Source of the DNA: Taibaiella lutea
Lineage (GTDB): Bacteria; Bacteroidota; Bacteroidia; Chitinophagales; Chitinophagaceae
DNA length: 64,000 nt
Reading direction: 5' to 3'
NCBI RefSeq assembly: GCF_008629695.1
Contig: NZ_VWSH01000004.1
Coordinates: forward strand, 434,001-498,000
Each line of letters opens with the position of its first letter. Within the stretch, counting starts at the first letter, position 1. Shown here in pieces: positions 17,661 to 26,108 of the stretch. The translations under genes were made by a program, and so were the position numbers. The notes under the pieces are model-generated. The model was given only the letters and a program-made list of their open reading frames with translations, was not told where the DNA came from and did no database searches.

Positions 17661-18224
17661 ATGCAAGCACTTCATTCAAAACTAATACTGGAAGGACAGG
17701 AAACCACAAGACTTATATTCAGAAATGTTCAACAGGATGATTTCAATACCTGGCTTCGATTTTGTGAGGATCCAGGTTCGCTTCAATATTTCTGGTTTGC
17801 CGATGGTATTGAGGATCCGAAAGAAAAATGCAGAATATGGTTTGAAAGAGTATTTAACCGGTATAAAAATGAAATGGGTTGCCTGAATATACTAATTGAC
17901 AAAACTTCAGGCGAGCTTGTGGGCAAATGCGGTTTACTGATTCAGACTGTTGATGATGTTAAGGAACTTGAGATTGGCTATTCCATTATGCCGCAACACC
18001 GGAAAAAAGGATATGCTTTTGAAGCTGCAAAATATTGCAGGGACTATGCATTCCATAATAATCTTGCCGATAGCCTGATTTCAATAATCCACACCGAAAA
18101 TGCAAATTCCGCAAATGTTGCAGTTAAAAACGGCATGAAAATAGATAAGCAAACAATGTTTAACAGCAGTTATCTTGTAAATATTTTCAGGATCACAAAA
18201 GAAGAATGGAAACAATTGCAGTAA
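17661..18224 (+). CDS. GNAT-family N-acetyltransferase
   Basis: A 187-residue RimJ-like acetyltransferase: N-terminal TTRLIFRNVQQDDFNTWLRF, acetyl-CoA segment LEIGYSIMPQHRKKGYAFEAAK and ending NANSANVAVKNGMK. Substrate unknown. It lies 29 bp ahead of the acyltransferase gene and may share its transcript. Confidence 0.83.
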   Translation: MQALHSKLILEGQETTRLIFRNVQQDDFNTWLRFCEDPGSLQYFWFADGIEDPKEKCRIWFERVFNRYKNEMGCLNILIDKTSGELVGKCGLLIQTVDDVKELEIGYSIMPQHRKKGYAFEAAKYCRDYAFHNNLADSLISIIHTENANSANVAVKNGMKIDKQTMFNSSYLVNIFRITKEEWKQLQ

Positions 18225-18253
18225 ACATTTTCACCGGCTAAAGATCCCACACT

Positions 18254-19369
18254 TTGAACCCTGATACACCCACCAGATTATATGGCCTTGATCATTTAAG
18301 GACATTGGCAATAGTATTCGTTTTTATCTTTCACTACAGCATATTAAGCGAAGGACAACCGGAATGGCTCTTTTCCATAGCCCGTTTCGGCTGGACAGGC
18401 GTTGATCTGTTCTTTGTACTAAGTGGCTTTTTGATTTCCTCACAATTATTTTCCCAGATAAAAAAGGAAAACAGCATTGCTTTCGGCGCTTTCTTTATAA
18501 AAAGATTTTTAAGAATATTACCTGCTTATTGGTTCGTAATAGCTATTTATTTTTGCTTCCCTATTTTTCATGAGAAAGAAGCTTTACCGCCTTTATGGAA
18601 ATTCCTGACTTTTACTCAGAACTTAAACCTTGACATAAGCAAAACAGGAACTTTTTCGCATGCATGGTCACTGTGTGTGGAAGAACATTTTTACCTCCTG
18701 CTACCTGTTATGCTGGGCTTGTTGTTATTACTGAAAAAATTCCGGAGTTCTTACTGGTTATTGGCAGCCTTATTCATAGCAGGCTTTTTTGTCAGATGGT
18801 ACAGTTACGACATTCTGTATGCACCAAACTTAAAACAGGATAACCATTGGATGTACTGGTACAAATATATCTACTACCCTACTTACAATCGTCTGGACGG
18901 GCTACTGACCGGTGTTTTCATCGCTGCTGTCTATAAATTCCGCCCGCATTTCTGGAGCAGCATTTCCAAGTATGGTAATGCATTTATTCTTTTAAGCTTA
19001 GTCATATTAACAGGCGCTTACTTCCTCTGTGAAGACCAGCAAACATTTCATGCTTCTGTATTTGGGTTTCCATTAATAGCTATCGGATATGGAAGTATGC
19101 TTACAGGTGCCATCAGCCCTTCCTTCTTTTTATACAAATGGCAATCAAAAACAACTACATGGATAGCAACGCTTTCCTATGCACTGTATTTATCGCATAA
19201 AGGTGTTGTGCATATTACACAGCAATTGCTGGAAAGTTATAACCTGAATGCAAACCTTATTTTTATAACTTGCACTTTGGCTTGTATTGCAGGAGCAATT
19301 ATGTTGAACCGCCTCATAGAAAGGCCATTTATGAAACTAAGAAGCAAGTTGATTAAGACACATGAGTAA
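18254..19369 (+). CDS. acyltransferase 3 family membrane protein
   Basis: A 371-residue integral membrane O-acyltransferase with about ten hydrophobic segments. The family opening GLDHLRTLAIVFVFIFHY is at residues 11-28 and GVDLFFVLSGFLIS at about 49-62. Members acetylate or acylate surface polysaccharides, lipid A or exported molecules. The start must be the TTG at 18254: an in-frame stop sits at 18239-18241, and no ATG occurs before the conserved N-terminus. Its last eight bases overlap the following PhyH gene (ATGAGTAA), so the two are translationally coupled. Confidence 0.87.
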   Translation: MNPDTPTRLYGLDHLRTLAIVFVFIFHYSILSEGQPEWLFSIARFGWTGVDLFFVLSGFLISSQLFSQIKKENSIAFGAFFIKRFLRILPAYWFVIAIYFCFPIFHEKEALPPLWKFLTFTQNLNLDISKTGTFSHAWSLCVEEHFYLLLPVMLGLLLLLKKFRSSYWLLAALFIAGFFVRWYSYDILYAPNLKQDNHWMYWYKYIYYPTYNRLDGLLTGVFIAAVYKFRPHFWSSISKYGNAFILLSLVILTGAYFLCEDQQTFHASVFGFPLIAIGYGSMLTGAISPSFFLYKWQSKTTTWIATLSYALYLSHKGVVHITQQLLESYNLNANLIFITCTLACIAGAIMLNRLIERPFMKLRSKLIKTHE

Positions 19370-20084
19370 ACATGGAGATTTAAAAGCTATACTTGAACAG
19401 GAAGGATTCGCTGTTATACCTGATTTCTTTACAAAAGAAGAAACGGCACAAATACTTTCAGTAATAACGAATGCCGACACAACGCGGCCAACATTCAGAA
19501 AAGCAAAAGATCTTTTTGCCATAAGGCAATTTCTAAAAGAAATACCCGAAGTAACCGGAAAGATTTTCAACGATAAACTCAAAAATTTTATTTCAGAGGT
19601 ATTCGGTAATAAATATTTTGTTGTCAAATCTATATACTTTGATAAACCGGGCCAATCCAATTGGTTTGTCGCATATCATCAGGATCTTACTATTTCTGTT
19701 GACAGGAAATCGGAGATCCCCGGCTTTGGTCCCTGGACTACTAAGCAAAACCAGTTTGCGGTGCAACCACCGTTGGAATTATTACAAGGTAATTTTACAA
19801 TGCGTATTCACCTTGATGATACTGATGAAAACAATGGTGCGCTAAAAGTTATTCCCCACTCACATGCGAAGGGGCTTTACAGGCCTGAAACCATTGATCG
19901 GAATATTGAAACGGAAACTATTTGCAATGTTCCTGAAGGAGGCATTATGCTGATGAAACCATTATTATTACACGCTTCAGGAAAAACAACCAATGACAGG
20001 AAACGACGGGTGATTCATATTGAATATAGCAGCAGCAATCTACCCGATGATTTGAATTGGTCTGAACAGTACGCAATCTTCTAA
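19362..20084 (+). CDS. phytanoyl-CoA dioxygenase (PhyH) family protein
   Basis: A 240-residue Fe(II)/2-oxoglutarate-dependent oxygenase. The metal motif HxD is seen in AYHQDLTISV (about residues 105-114); the distal His and 2-oxoglutarate Arg are in LLLHASGKTTNDRKRRVIHIEY. The LDDTDENNGALKVIPHSHAKG stretch is typical of PhyH. Substrate unknown; overlap with the acyltransferase gene suggests both act on one exported or lipid-linked molecule. Confidence 0.85.
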   Translation: MSKHGDLKAILEQEGFAVIPDFFTKEETAQILSVITNADTTRPTFRKAKDLFAIRQFLKEIPEVTGKIFNDKLKNFISEVFGNKYFVVKSIYFDKPGQSNWFVAYHQDLTISVDRKSEIPGFGPWTTKQNQFAVQPPLELLQGNFTMRIHLDDTDENNGALKVIPHSHAKGLYRPETIDRNIETETICNVPEGGIMLMKPLLLHASGKTTNDRKRRVIHIEYSSSNLPDDLNWSEQYAIF

Positions 20085-20225
20085 AATCTTACCTAACTGT
20101 TATTAACTATAAATAAATGTCTGATTTATAGAAAGGAATATGTCTTTATTTATTTTTACAGGAATACAGCGACCTTCTTCAGCTGTAACCGGTAATACAA
20201 TATCTGACTCCTTAAAATCAACATT

Positions 20226-21404
20226 ATGCAATTAAAATTTCTATGCATTATTATTTTCACAGCTTTTTTTGCTGTTCAAAACACATCCGGACAAAAAAAT
20301 GATGTAATCATTTTACCGGATATTTATTTGCCAAGAGATACTACAGAGAAAAACGAACTATTGACATCTCTGCAGTCATTTCTTTTACAAGTCCCGAAAG
20401 CCAACAAAGACAATGCTTTTGTATCTGCTACAGATTTATTGGAAACATCCGCACTTCTGGACGAAATGAAAGACATAGAAATGAATGAAGCATTAAAAGA
20501 GGAGCATTTCTATAAACCTTACCTGAATAATGTCGTGGCAATGACTGATACAGATTTCATTATCCAGCTGTCATACATCGGCATTAAAGATAATAATGCC
20601 GATCTCCGTGCAAGCTTTACGCTTCTGGCAAAGAAAAGAGCAGGGAAGTTTTATTTCAGCAGCCCGCTAAAGCAAAATACCATATCATGGAAGCAAGTAA
20701 AACTTGGTAATGCAACCGTGTTTTATAAGAATACATTGAATACTGCAAATGCCGAAAAGTATTTTAATACAATAGCAACTTATGACCGGAAACTTCAGGC
20801 ACCAAAGAAACCTCTGGAGTTTTATTGTGCAGATAATTTCCATGAAGTGCTGCAATTATTGGGAATCGATTACAAATCAGATTACAACGGCTTCAGACGC
20901 AATACGATTAGCGCAACAGAAAATAACACCAGTATAAGTATAAATGGTATGTTGACTTCTGATTTTACAAATTTTGATCCGCATGATCTCTGGCATGACA
21001 GATTGCATCATGTTGTCTCTACCGACAGTATTAACAGGCCTGTCGATGAAGGCACTGCTTATTGGTATGGTGGCGGTAGCTGGGGTTTGACATGGGCTGA
21101 AATAACGACAAGGTTTAAAACGTTTATTGCCTCTAACCCAAATGCAGACTGGCTTAAATTGTATAATGAAAGTGTTGTATTCAACAAAGAAAAGAATGCG
21201 CCATTAAATGTGGATTATATGATAAATGCTTTGTTCGTGCGTAAAATTGAAAAAGAAAAAGGCTTTGATGCCGTAATAACACTACTTAGTTGCGGTAAAA
21301 AGGAAAAAGACAATGAAAACTATTTTGAAGCTTTAAAAAAAATAACCGGTATCGACAAAGAGCATTTCAATGAAGCCGTATGGAAGTTAATTAAGGAAAT
21401 TTAA
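20226..21404 (+). CDS. secreted hypothetical protein with metalloprotease-like HDxxH motif
   Basis: A 392-residue protein with a signal peptide (about 1-22, MQLKFLCIIIFTAFFAVQNTSGQ), presumably periplasmic. At residues 253-257 it has HDLWH and at 273-276 VDEG followed by TAYWYGG, the spacing and surroundings of gluzincin peptidases of the MA clan, in which HExxH and a downstream Glu bind zinc. The usual catalytic Glu is Asp here. It may be an inactive or atypical peptidase. Otherwise unrecognised. It precedes the hybrid kinase gene by 151 bp on the same strand. Confidence 0.7.
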   Translation: MQLKFLCIIIFTAFFAVQNTSGQKNDVIILPDIYLPRDTTEKNELLTSLQSFLLQVPKANKDNAFVSATDLLETSALLDEMKDIEMNEALKEEHFYKPYLNNVVAMTDTDFIIQLSYIGIKDNNADLRASFTLLAKKRAGKFYFSSPLKQNTISWKQVKLGNATVFYKNTLNTANAEKYFNTIATYDRKLQAPKKPLEFYCADNFHEVLQLLGIDYKSDYNGFRRNTISATENNTSISINGMLTSDFTNFDPHDLWHDRLHHVVSTDSINRPVDEGTAYWYGGGSWGLTWAEITTRFKTFIASNPNADWLKLYNESVVFNKEKNAPLNVDYMINALFVRKIEKEKGFDAVITLLSCGKKEKDNENYFEALKKITGIDKEHFNEAVWKLIKEI

Positions 21405-21555
21405 TCTCCACAATTGCCAATTTGGCAAAAGATTATCAATTTCAATAAAAACAAAACAGCCGAATTGCGCTATTCCCTTTATTTTTGAAGTACAACATAA
21501 AACAATTCCGGTTGGCTTATGTTTTAAACCGGAATAACCAACAGTAATAAAGCCG

Positions 21556-24045
21556 ATGCAGGATAAGAGTTTCATCAACTCCATAAGGGGAAAAATTATA
21601 GTTGCATTTTTGATTAGTCTTATTGCACTGATTGGTTCCTATGTCGTAAATAAAATGGCTTTCGGAGAAATTCACGAATCCGTTGAAAACCTTTCCAACC
21701 CGGGCCGTAAACTGATAGCGGTAAACGGCATTTTTCTCGAGATGAACGAATCGGAAAAATCGTTCCGTAACCTGGTCATTAACGACCAGTCGTTCAAGTC
21801 ATTTATAACACATTCTGAAAACATGAAATTGTTTTCGGATTCGCTGCGTCTGCTGTGTCACGACAACTATTATCAGGTTAAGCTTATTGATTCCATCAGC
21901 AAATTTCTGGACATCAGGGAGCAGCTATTGCTTAACTACGTAGAGTTCAGGCGCGCATTGAAAAGCAACAATAATATCTTCAAACAAACCAAACTGCTGG
22001 ATTCTATTATTTCTGTCCAAAGAGCAAAAGTAGATAGCGTTGTATTCATTAATGAACAAAAAAACACTACGACCAGAATTGATTCGGTTGCGGTTAACAG
22101 AGAGAGCGAAAAGAAAGGGTTTTTCAGGAAATTATTCGGCGCAGCAAAGAAAGAGCCTGAAAAAATGCAGCAGATTATCCAACGTGAAACTAATGTGCAA
22201 ACTGACACCATTATCCATTTAAAGAAAGATGAAATTTCGGCGGAGGTACAACAGATTATAAGTGATATTGAAAAGGAACAAAACATCAGGCGCAAACGTT
22301 TTTTCAACAGAGAAACAGAGCTTGCTGCGTTTGAAAATTCGTTCAACAACAAAATCACAAGCCTGCTTTCAGAAGTACAAAAAGATATTATTCATCAGAC
22401 CGGATTAACAAATTCACAGGCGGAGGAGAGCATTAACCGGAGCAGCATACGCATCTATGTTATTATTGCTGCTTTCTTTTTATTTGCCGCCATACTTTTT
22501 GTTTTGATGCTGACAGATGTTACTAAAAGCAATAAATACAGGCAGCTGCTGGAACGTGCCAAAGAAGAAGCGGAGTTTCACAGCCTTTCCCGCCAGCGTT
22601 TCTTATCCAACATGAGCCATGAAATAAGGACGCCGCTGCAGTCTATTATCGGATATTCGGAACAGATAAATGAACAGCAGCAACCTGATAAAAATTATAT
22701 TGATGCCATTCAACATTCATCCAAACATCTGTTGCATGTCATTAATGAAATACTGGATTATGACAGCATCAATTCGGGTAAATTCATTTTTGAGAAAAAG
22801 GATTTTGAGATCAGGCAGACTGTATCGGATGTAATAAGCATCTTAAGCTTTCAGGCAAATAAAAAAGGCATTGAGTTAAAATGTAATCAGATAACTGAAA
22901 ATCAGATTAACGGCGACGCGCACAGGCTGAAGCAGATTTTACTGAACCTTGTAGGTAATGCCATTAAATTTACCGACAAAGGTTATGTATCGTTAGATGT
23001 ACAACATCAGATAACCGGGAATAAAGAAAATTATATCTTCAAAGTTCAGGATACCGGCATTGGCATTCCGTTTGATATGCAGGATAAAATCTTTGAACAA
23101 TTTGAACAGATAAACCTGCCTTTTGAGCAACGGTATAAAGGAACCGGCCTCGGATTAAGTATTGTAAAAGCCCTGGTAGAAGGCCAGGGCGGACATATTG
23201 AAGTTGAAAGTGAACCGGATAAAGGCGCTTGTTTTACATTCCGGATTGCTTATGATAAGGCAGTGAATCCTGTTGCAATCACTGACAGCGTCGCATTGCC
23301 GCAGTCCGCTTACAGTGGTAATGTATGGCTGGTGGATGATGATAACCTCATATTGCAACTTTGTTCGGATATATTAAAAAAGCATGGCATTCGCTATACA
23401 GCTTTCCATTCGGCAGAAGCCCTGATGAATTATGATGCCGGAGAAATGCCTGACATCATCCTGGTAGATATAAGAATGCCGGGTATGAATGGCATTCAGC
23501 TATTCGACAATATCAGAAAGAAATACGGAACCTCTGTAAAAGTAATAGCACTGACCGCACAGGCATTACCCGAAGAAAGAGCTGAAATACTGGCGCATGG
23601 CTTTAATGACATTCTATTAAAGCCTTTTAAGGAATCGGATTTAATGTCTCTGTTTCATGTGAGTACGGCTAATGCACCGATTACAAATACCAGGCAACCT
23701 TTCAGGTTCCTGAACACAACAGCTTTGGAAAACATGCTTTCAGGAAACAAGGACGATCTGATAAGCATATTACAGCAATACAAAACAGATACGGCAGAAG
23801 ATATGCTGTCAGTCGAAACGTGTCTTTCCGGTGATACATCTGAACTGAGCCTGTTGCTGCACAGGCTTTCAGGCCGTACTTCGCAGATTGGCTCAAAAGA
23901 ACTGGGCATGCAATTGAGGAAACTGGAAATTGAAACACACAATACGCCGGAATTTGTAAACAAGAAGAAAATTGAACACGTACTTACGGATGTTAAGTTT
24001 TTACTGAAGGAAATAGAGGAGAAAATCAGCATACTTGGCAGCTGA
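21556..24045 (+). CDS. hybrid sensor histidine kinase with receiver and Hpt domains
   Basis: An 829-residue membrane sensor. TM1 (about 13-33) and TM2 (about 295-318) enclose a largely helical extracytoplasmic sensor of about 260 residues. Then HisKA with H355 in MSHEIRTPLQ, HATPase with N box NLVGNAIKFT, G1 DTGIGIP and G2 GTGLGLSIVKAL, a receiver domain with phospho-acceptor D638 (VDIRMPG), and a C-terminal Hpt domain with H769 in LLHRLSGRTSQIG. All four phosphorelay sites are thus on one chain; the output regulator must be elsewhere, as none is encoded nearby. A TATTTTTG -7-like element is at 21480-21487. Confidence 0.9.
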   Translation: MQDKSFINSIRGKIIVAFLISLIALIGSYVVNKMAFGEIHESVENLSNPGRKLIAVNGIFLEMNESEKSFRNLVINDQSFKSFITHSENMKLFSDSLRLLCHDNYYQVKLIDSISKFLDIREQLLLNYVEFRRALKSNNNIFKQTKLLDSIISVQRAKVDSVVFINEQKNTTTRIDSVAVNRESEKKGFFRKLFGAAKKEPEKMQQIIQRETNVQTDTIIHLKKDEISAEVQQIISDIEKEQNIRRKRFFNRETELAAFENSFNNKITSLLSEVQKDIIHQTGLTNSQAEESINRSSIRIYVIIAAFFLFAAILFVLMLTDVTKSNKYRQLLERAKEEAEFHSLSRQRFLSNMSHEIRTPLQSIIGYSEQINEQQQPDKNYIDAIQHSSKHLLHVINEILDYDSINSGKFIFEKKDFEIRQTVSDVISILSFQANKKGIELKCNQITENQINGDAHRLKQILLNLVGNAIKFTDKGYVSLDVQHQITGNKENYIFKVQDTGIGIPFDMQDKIFEQFEQINLPFEQRYKGTGLGLSIVKALVEGQGGHIEVESEPDKGACFTFRIAYDKAVNPVAITDSVALPQSAYSGNVWLVDDDNLILQLCSDILKKHGIRYTAFHSAEALMNYDAGEMPDIILVDIRMPGMNGIQLFDNIRKKYGTSVKVIALTAQALPEERAEILAHGFNDILLKPFKESDLMSLFHVSTANAPITNTRQPFRFLNTTALENMLSGNKDDLISILQQYKTDTAEDMLSVETCLSGDTSELSLLLHRLSGRTSQIGSKELGMQLRKLEIETHNTPEFVNKKKIEHVLTDVKFLLKEIEEKISILGS

Positions 24046-24061
24046 TAATAAAGACATATCC

Positions 24062-24107
24062 ATAATAAAAACCCGCAAACCTTTATTGGTTTGCGGGTTT
24101 TTATTAT
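24062..24107. terminator. bidirectional terminator hairpin
   Basis: A perfect 20-bp stem around ACCCGCAAACC with a 6-nt loop, between the convergent histidine kinase and DUF2911 genes. Confidence 0.9.
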
Positions 24108-24121
24108 TAAAAGAGAAAAGG

Positions 24122-24637
24122 TTATTTTTTCTTTAGAGGCACTTTCACTTGTGTCTTATCCCATGTGAAAACCATAAAATCTTTTTCAAAACTGATAGTG
24201 AATTTTTCAACCTCTTTATTCAGTTTCGCAACAGGTTCTTTTACGTCCAATACGTTTTTGTCTTTGTTCTGATCGTATTCAAATGCGCCTTTTTGTGCAG
24301 GAACGCTATTCAATATTACAGTCCATTCATTTTCTTCAGGAATAGTAAAAAGGGCATAAGTACCTTTCTTAACCTCTTTACCTGCAAAAATCACGTCAGT
24401 GCTGAATGTGACATCGGTAGATTTGTTAGCGCCCGTTCTCCATACCTGGCCATAAGGCACTAACTCGCCGAATATAACGCGGCCTCTTTTGGAAGGCTGG
24501 CTGTAAGACACAGATGCAAAACTATTTTTTGCAGAGGTTAATGGACTTTTTGGTGGTTCTTTCTTTGCTTCCTGAGCTGAAACATTCATCATGAAGGCAG
24601 CCATCAACATGGTGCATAATGCGGCAATTCTTTTCAT
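24122..24637 (-). CDS. DUF2911 family secreted protein
   Basis: A 171-residue protein with signal peptide (about 1-21, ending NVSAQ). The motif RGRVIFGELVPYGQVWRTGANKST and KKGTYALFTIPEENEWTVI identify DUF2911, a Bacteroidota-rich family of unknown function thought to be periplasmic beta-sandwich proteins. It is convergent with the histidine kinase and has TATCTTTA -7-like elements on its strand at 24671-24678 and 24709-24716. Confidence 0.88.
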   Translation of the reverse strand: MKRIAALCTMLMAAFMMNVSAQEAKKEPPKSPLTSAKNSFASVSYSQPSKRGRVIFGELVPYGQVWRTGANKSTDVTFSTDVIFAGKEVKKGTYALFTIPEENEWTVILNSVPAQKGAFEYDQNKDKNVLDVKEPVAKLNKEVEKFTISFEKDFMVFTWDKTQVKVPLKKK

Positions 24638-24736
24638 TGCTTTATGAAATTATTTTGGTTAATAATGGCATAAAGATAAGGCATGCGGTTGCTTCCGCTA
24701 TGTTAAAATAAAGATATTAACTTCACAATGAGAAGA

Positions 24737-25057
24737 TTAGTTCATCAACGGGGAAGCATGGTTTAAAGCTTCCATGATTTCGCCGGAAAGCAGCCCGCTG
24801 CCGCCACCGTAATGTTGTACAATAGTAACCTGAGGGAAACGGTTTTCAATATAAGACCGCAAATCCTGCTCACCTTCCGGTTCGATGCCGCAGCCAAGCA
24901 ATACGATTTCATATTTGGTATTACCAAGCTCATCTTTTGCTTCATCAATAGTATCGGTACCTTTGCCAAACCAGTTTTCGTGGTTATTAATAAGTCTCAC
25001 CACCGTTTCTAAAATATCTTTGTGCTTTCCTACATAAAGGATTTTTATCTTTTCCAT
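24737..25057 (-). CDS. receiver-like hypothetical protein lacking the phospho-acceptor
   Basis: A 106-residue protein that begins KIKILYVGKHKDILETVVRLI and has a YEIVLLGCG strand where a response regulator would have the phosphorylated Asp. The alternating helix and strand pattern suggests a CheY-like fold without the acidic pocket. The start MEKIKIL at 25057 is used because the longer frame reads through the terminator of the yceI gene at 25115-25149. Function unknown. Confidence 0.6.
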   Translation of the reverse strand: MEKIKILYVGKHKDILETVVRLINNHENWFGKGTDTIDEAKDELGNTKYEIVLLGCGIEPEGEQDLRSYIENRFPQVTIVQHYGGGSGLLSGEIMEALNHASPLMN

Positions 25058-25114
25058 TCCGCCGGTTATTAAAGATGAAAACAGATAAAAGCTTTTTGCT
25101 TTATCTGATAAAAG

Positions 25115-25149
25115 AACAGGCAATCTTTTAATAATGAAGATTGCCTGTT
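25115..25149 (-). terminator. terminator of yceI-like gene
   Basis: Stem AACAGGCAATCTT (13 bp, perfect) with a 9-nt loop and T run on the minus strand, just after the stop at 25156. Confidence 0.85.
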
Positions 25150-25155
25150 TTATTA

Positions 25156-25692
25156 TTATGATTGTTTTACTAATTGCACTTCTATATTCAATTTCACCTC
25201 TTCGCTCAATAATATGCCTCCGTTATCCAGCACTGCGTTGTAAGCCAATCCCCATTCTTTACGGGTGATTTTGCCGGTAATGCTGAACCCTGCTTTGATA
25301 TTACCCCAGGGATCTTTCATAAGCCCGCCGTATTCAACATCCAGCGTAACAGGTTTTGTAACACCATGCATTGTCAAATCACCTACCAGTTTATAATCGC
25401 CTTCATCCACTTTTGTGAAAGAAGTCCCTTTGAACTGAATTTTAGAAAATTGTGCTGCGTCAAAAAAATCGGGGCTTAAAAGATGGTTGTCACGGTCGGT
25501 ATTACCGGTAGAAATGGAATCGACAGCAGCTTCAAAATTTATATTCGCCGTACCGAAATCGTCGTCATTTGTTGTGATTTCGGCACTGAAATTGTTGAAT
25601 TTTCCGGATACGTTTGTAAACATCATGTGTTTAACTTTAAATCCGATTTCGCTGTGTGCAGGGTCTATGGCCCAATTTGTGTTAGTTGACAT
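25156..25692 (-). CDS. YceI family protein
   Basis: A 178-residue lipocalin-like protein with WAIDPAHSEIGFKVKHMMF at the N-terminus, TDRDNHLLSPDFFDAAQFSKIQF in the middle and GDLTMHGVTKPVTLDVEY, all typical of YceI. Relatives bind polyisoprenoid in a beta-barrel and are induced by acid or oxidative conditions. Unlike E. coli YceI it has no signal peptide, so it probably stays in the cytoplasm. Its upstream region carries a 33-nt palindrome and a 22-bp repeat array. Confidence 0.9.
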   Translation of the reverse strand: MSTNTNWAIDPAHSEIGFKVKHMMFTNVSGKFNNFSAEITTNDDDFGTANINFEAAVDSISTGNTDRDNHLLSPDFFDAAQFSKIQFKGTSFTKVDEGDYKLVGDLTMHGVTKPVTLDVEYGGLMKDPWGNIKAGFSITGKITRKEWGLAYNAVLDNGGILLSEEVKLNIEVQLVKQS

Positions 25693-25776
25693 TGTTGTTG
25701 TTTTTAATTTTAATGTTATTGATTGAAATTTTGTTGTTGTTATCTGTTATTCAGTAGGCATTTTTTATTCTTCACT

Positions 25777-25809
25777 AATCCTTATAGGTTTTAAAAACCT
25801 ATAAGGATT
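25777..25809. repeat. 33-nt perfect palindrome
   Basis: Two 16-bp perfect arms (AATCCTTATAGGTTTT and its complement) around one central base, 84 bp before the yceI start and 24 bp before the first clear unit of the 22-bp array. It could be a terminator for the leftward pirin gene or a dyad operator. Confidence 0.85.
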
Positions 25810-25832
25810 GTATACAGATATAGGCATCTCTA

Positions 25833-26094
25833 CTATAATATATAGGTAAACATACTATAATGTATAGTCATTTTACTATAACCTATGGTTCAATTTGCTA
25901 TAACGTATATTCATTTCACTACAAAGTATGGTAGAGTCTACTATAATGTATAGGTAAATCCACTATAAAGTATGGTAGAGTCTGCTACAATGTATAGGCA
26001 AATCTACTATAATGTATAGTTGAGTCTGCTATAATGTATAGGTAAAGCTATTATAATGCATAGTTGATTATACTATATTGTATAGCCAATTTAC
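25833..26094. repeat. array of twelve 22-bp palindromic repeats
   Basis: Units start at 25833, 25855, 25876, 25898, 25919, 25941, 25963, 25985, 26007, 26029, 26051 and 26073, so the period is 22 bp (twice 21). Each opens with an inverted repeat of consensus CTATAATGTATAG. The tails alternate between a GGTAGAGTCT-like and a GGTAAATCTA-like form in the middle units, giving a 44-bp higher-order repeat. A degenerate thirteenth unit may precede it at 25811. It occupies the intergenic region between yceI and a pirin gene. Confidence 0.93.
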
Positions 26095-26108
26095 CTGCTT
26101 ATTGTTCA

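Noticed and set aside
25811-26094. CRISPR array
   Set aside because: The period is 22 bp with the whole unit repeated; there are no unique spacers of about 30 bp and no cas gene.
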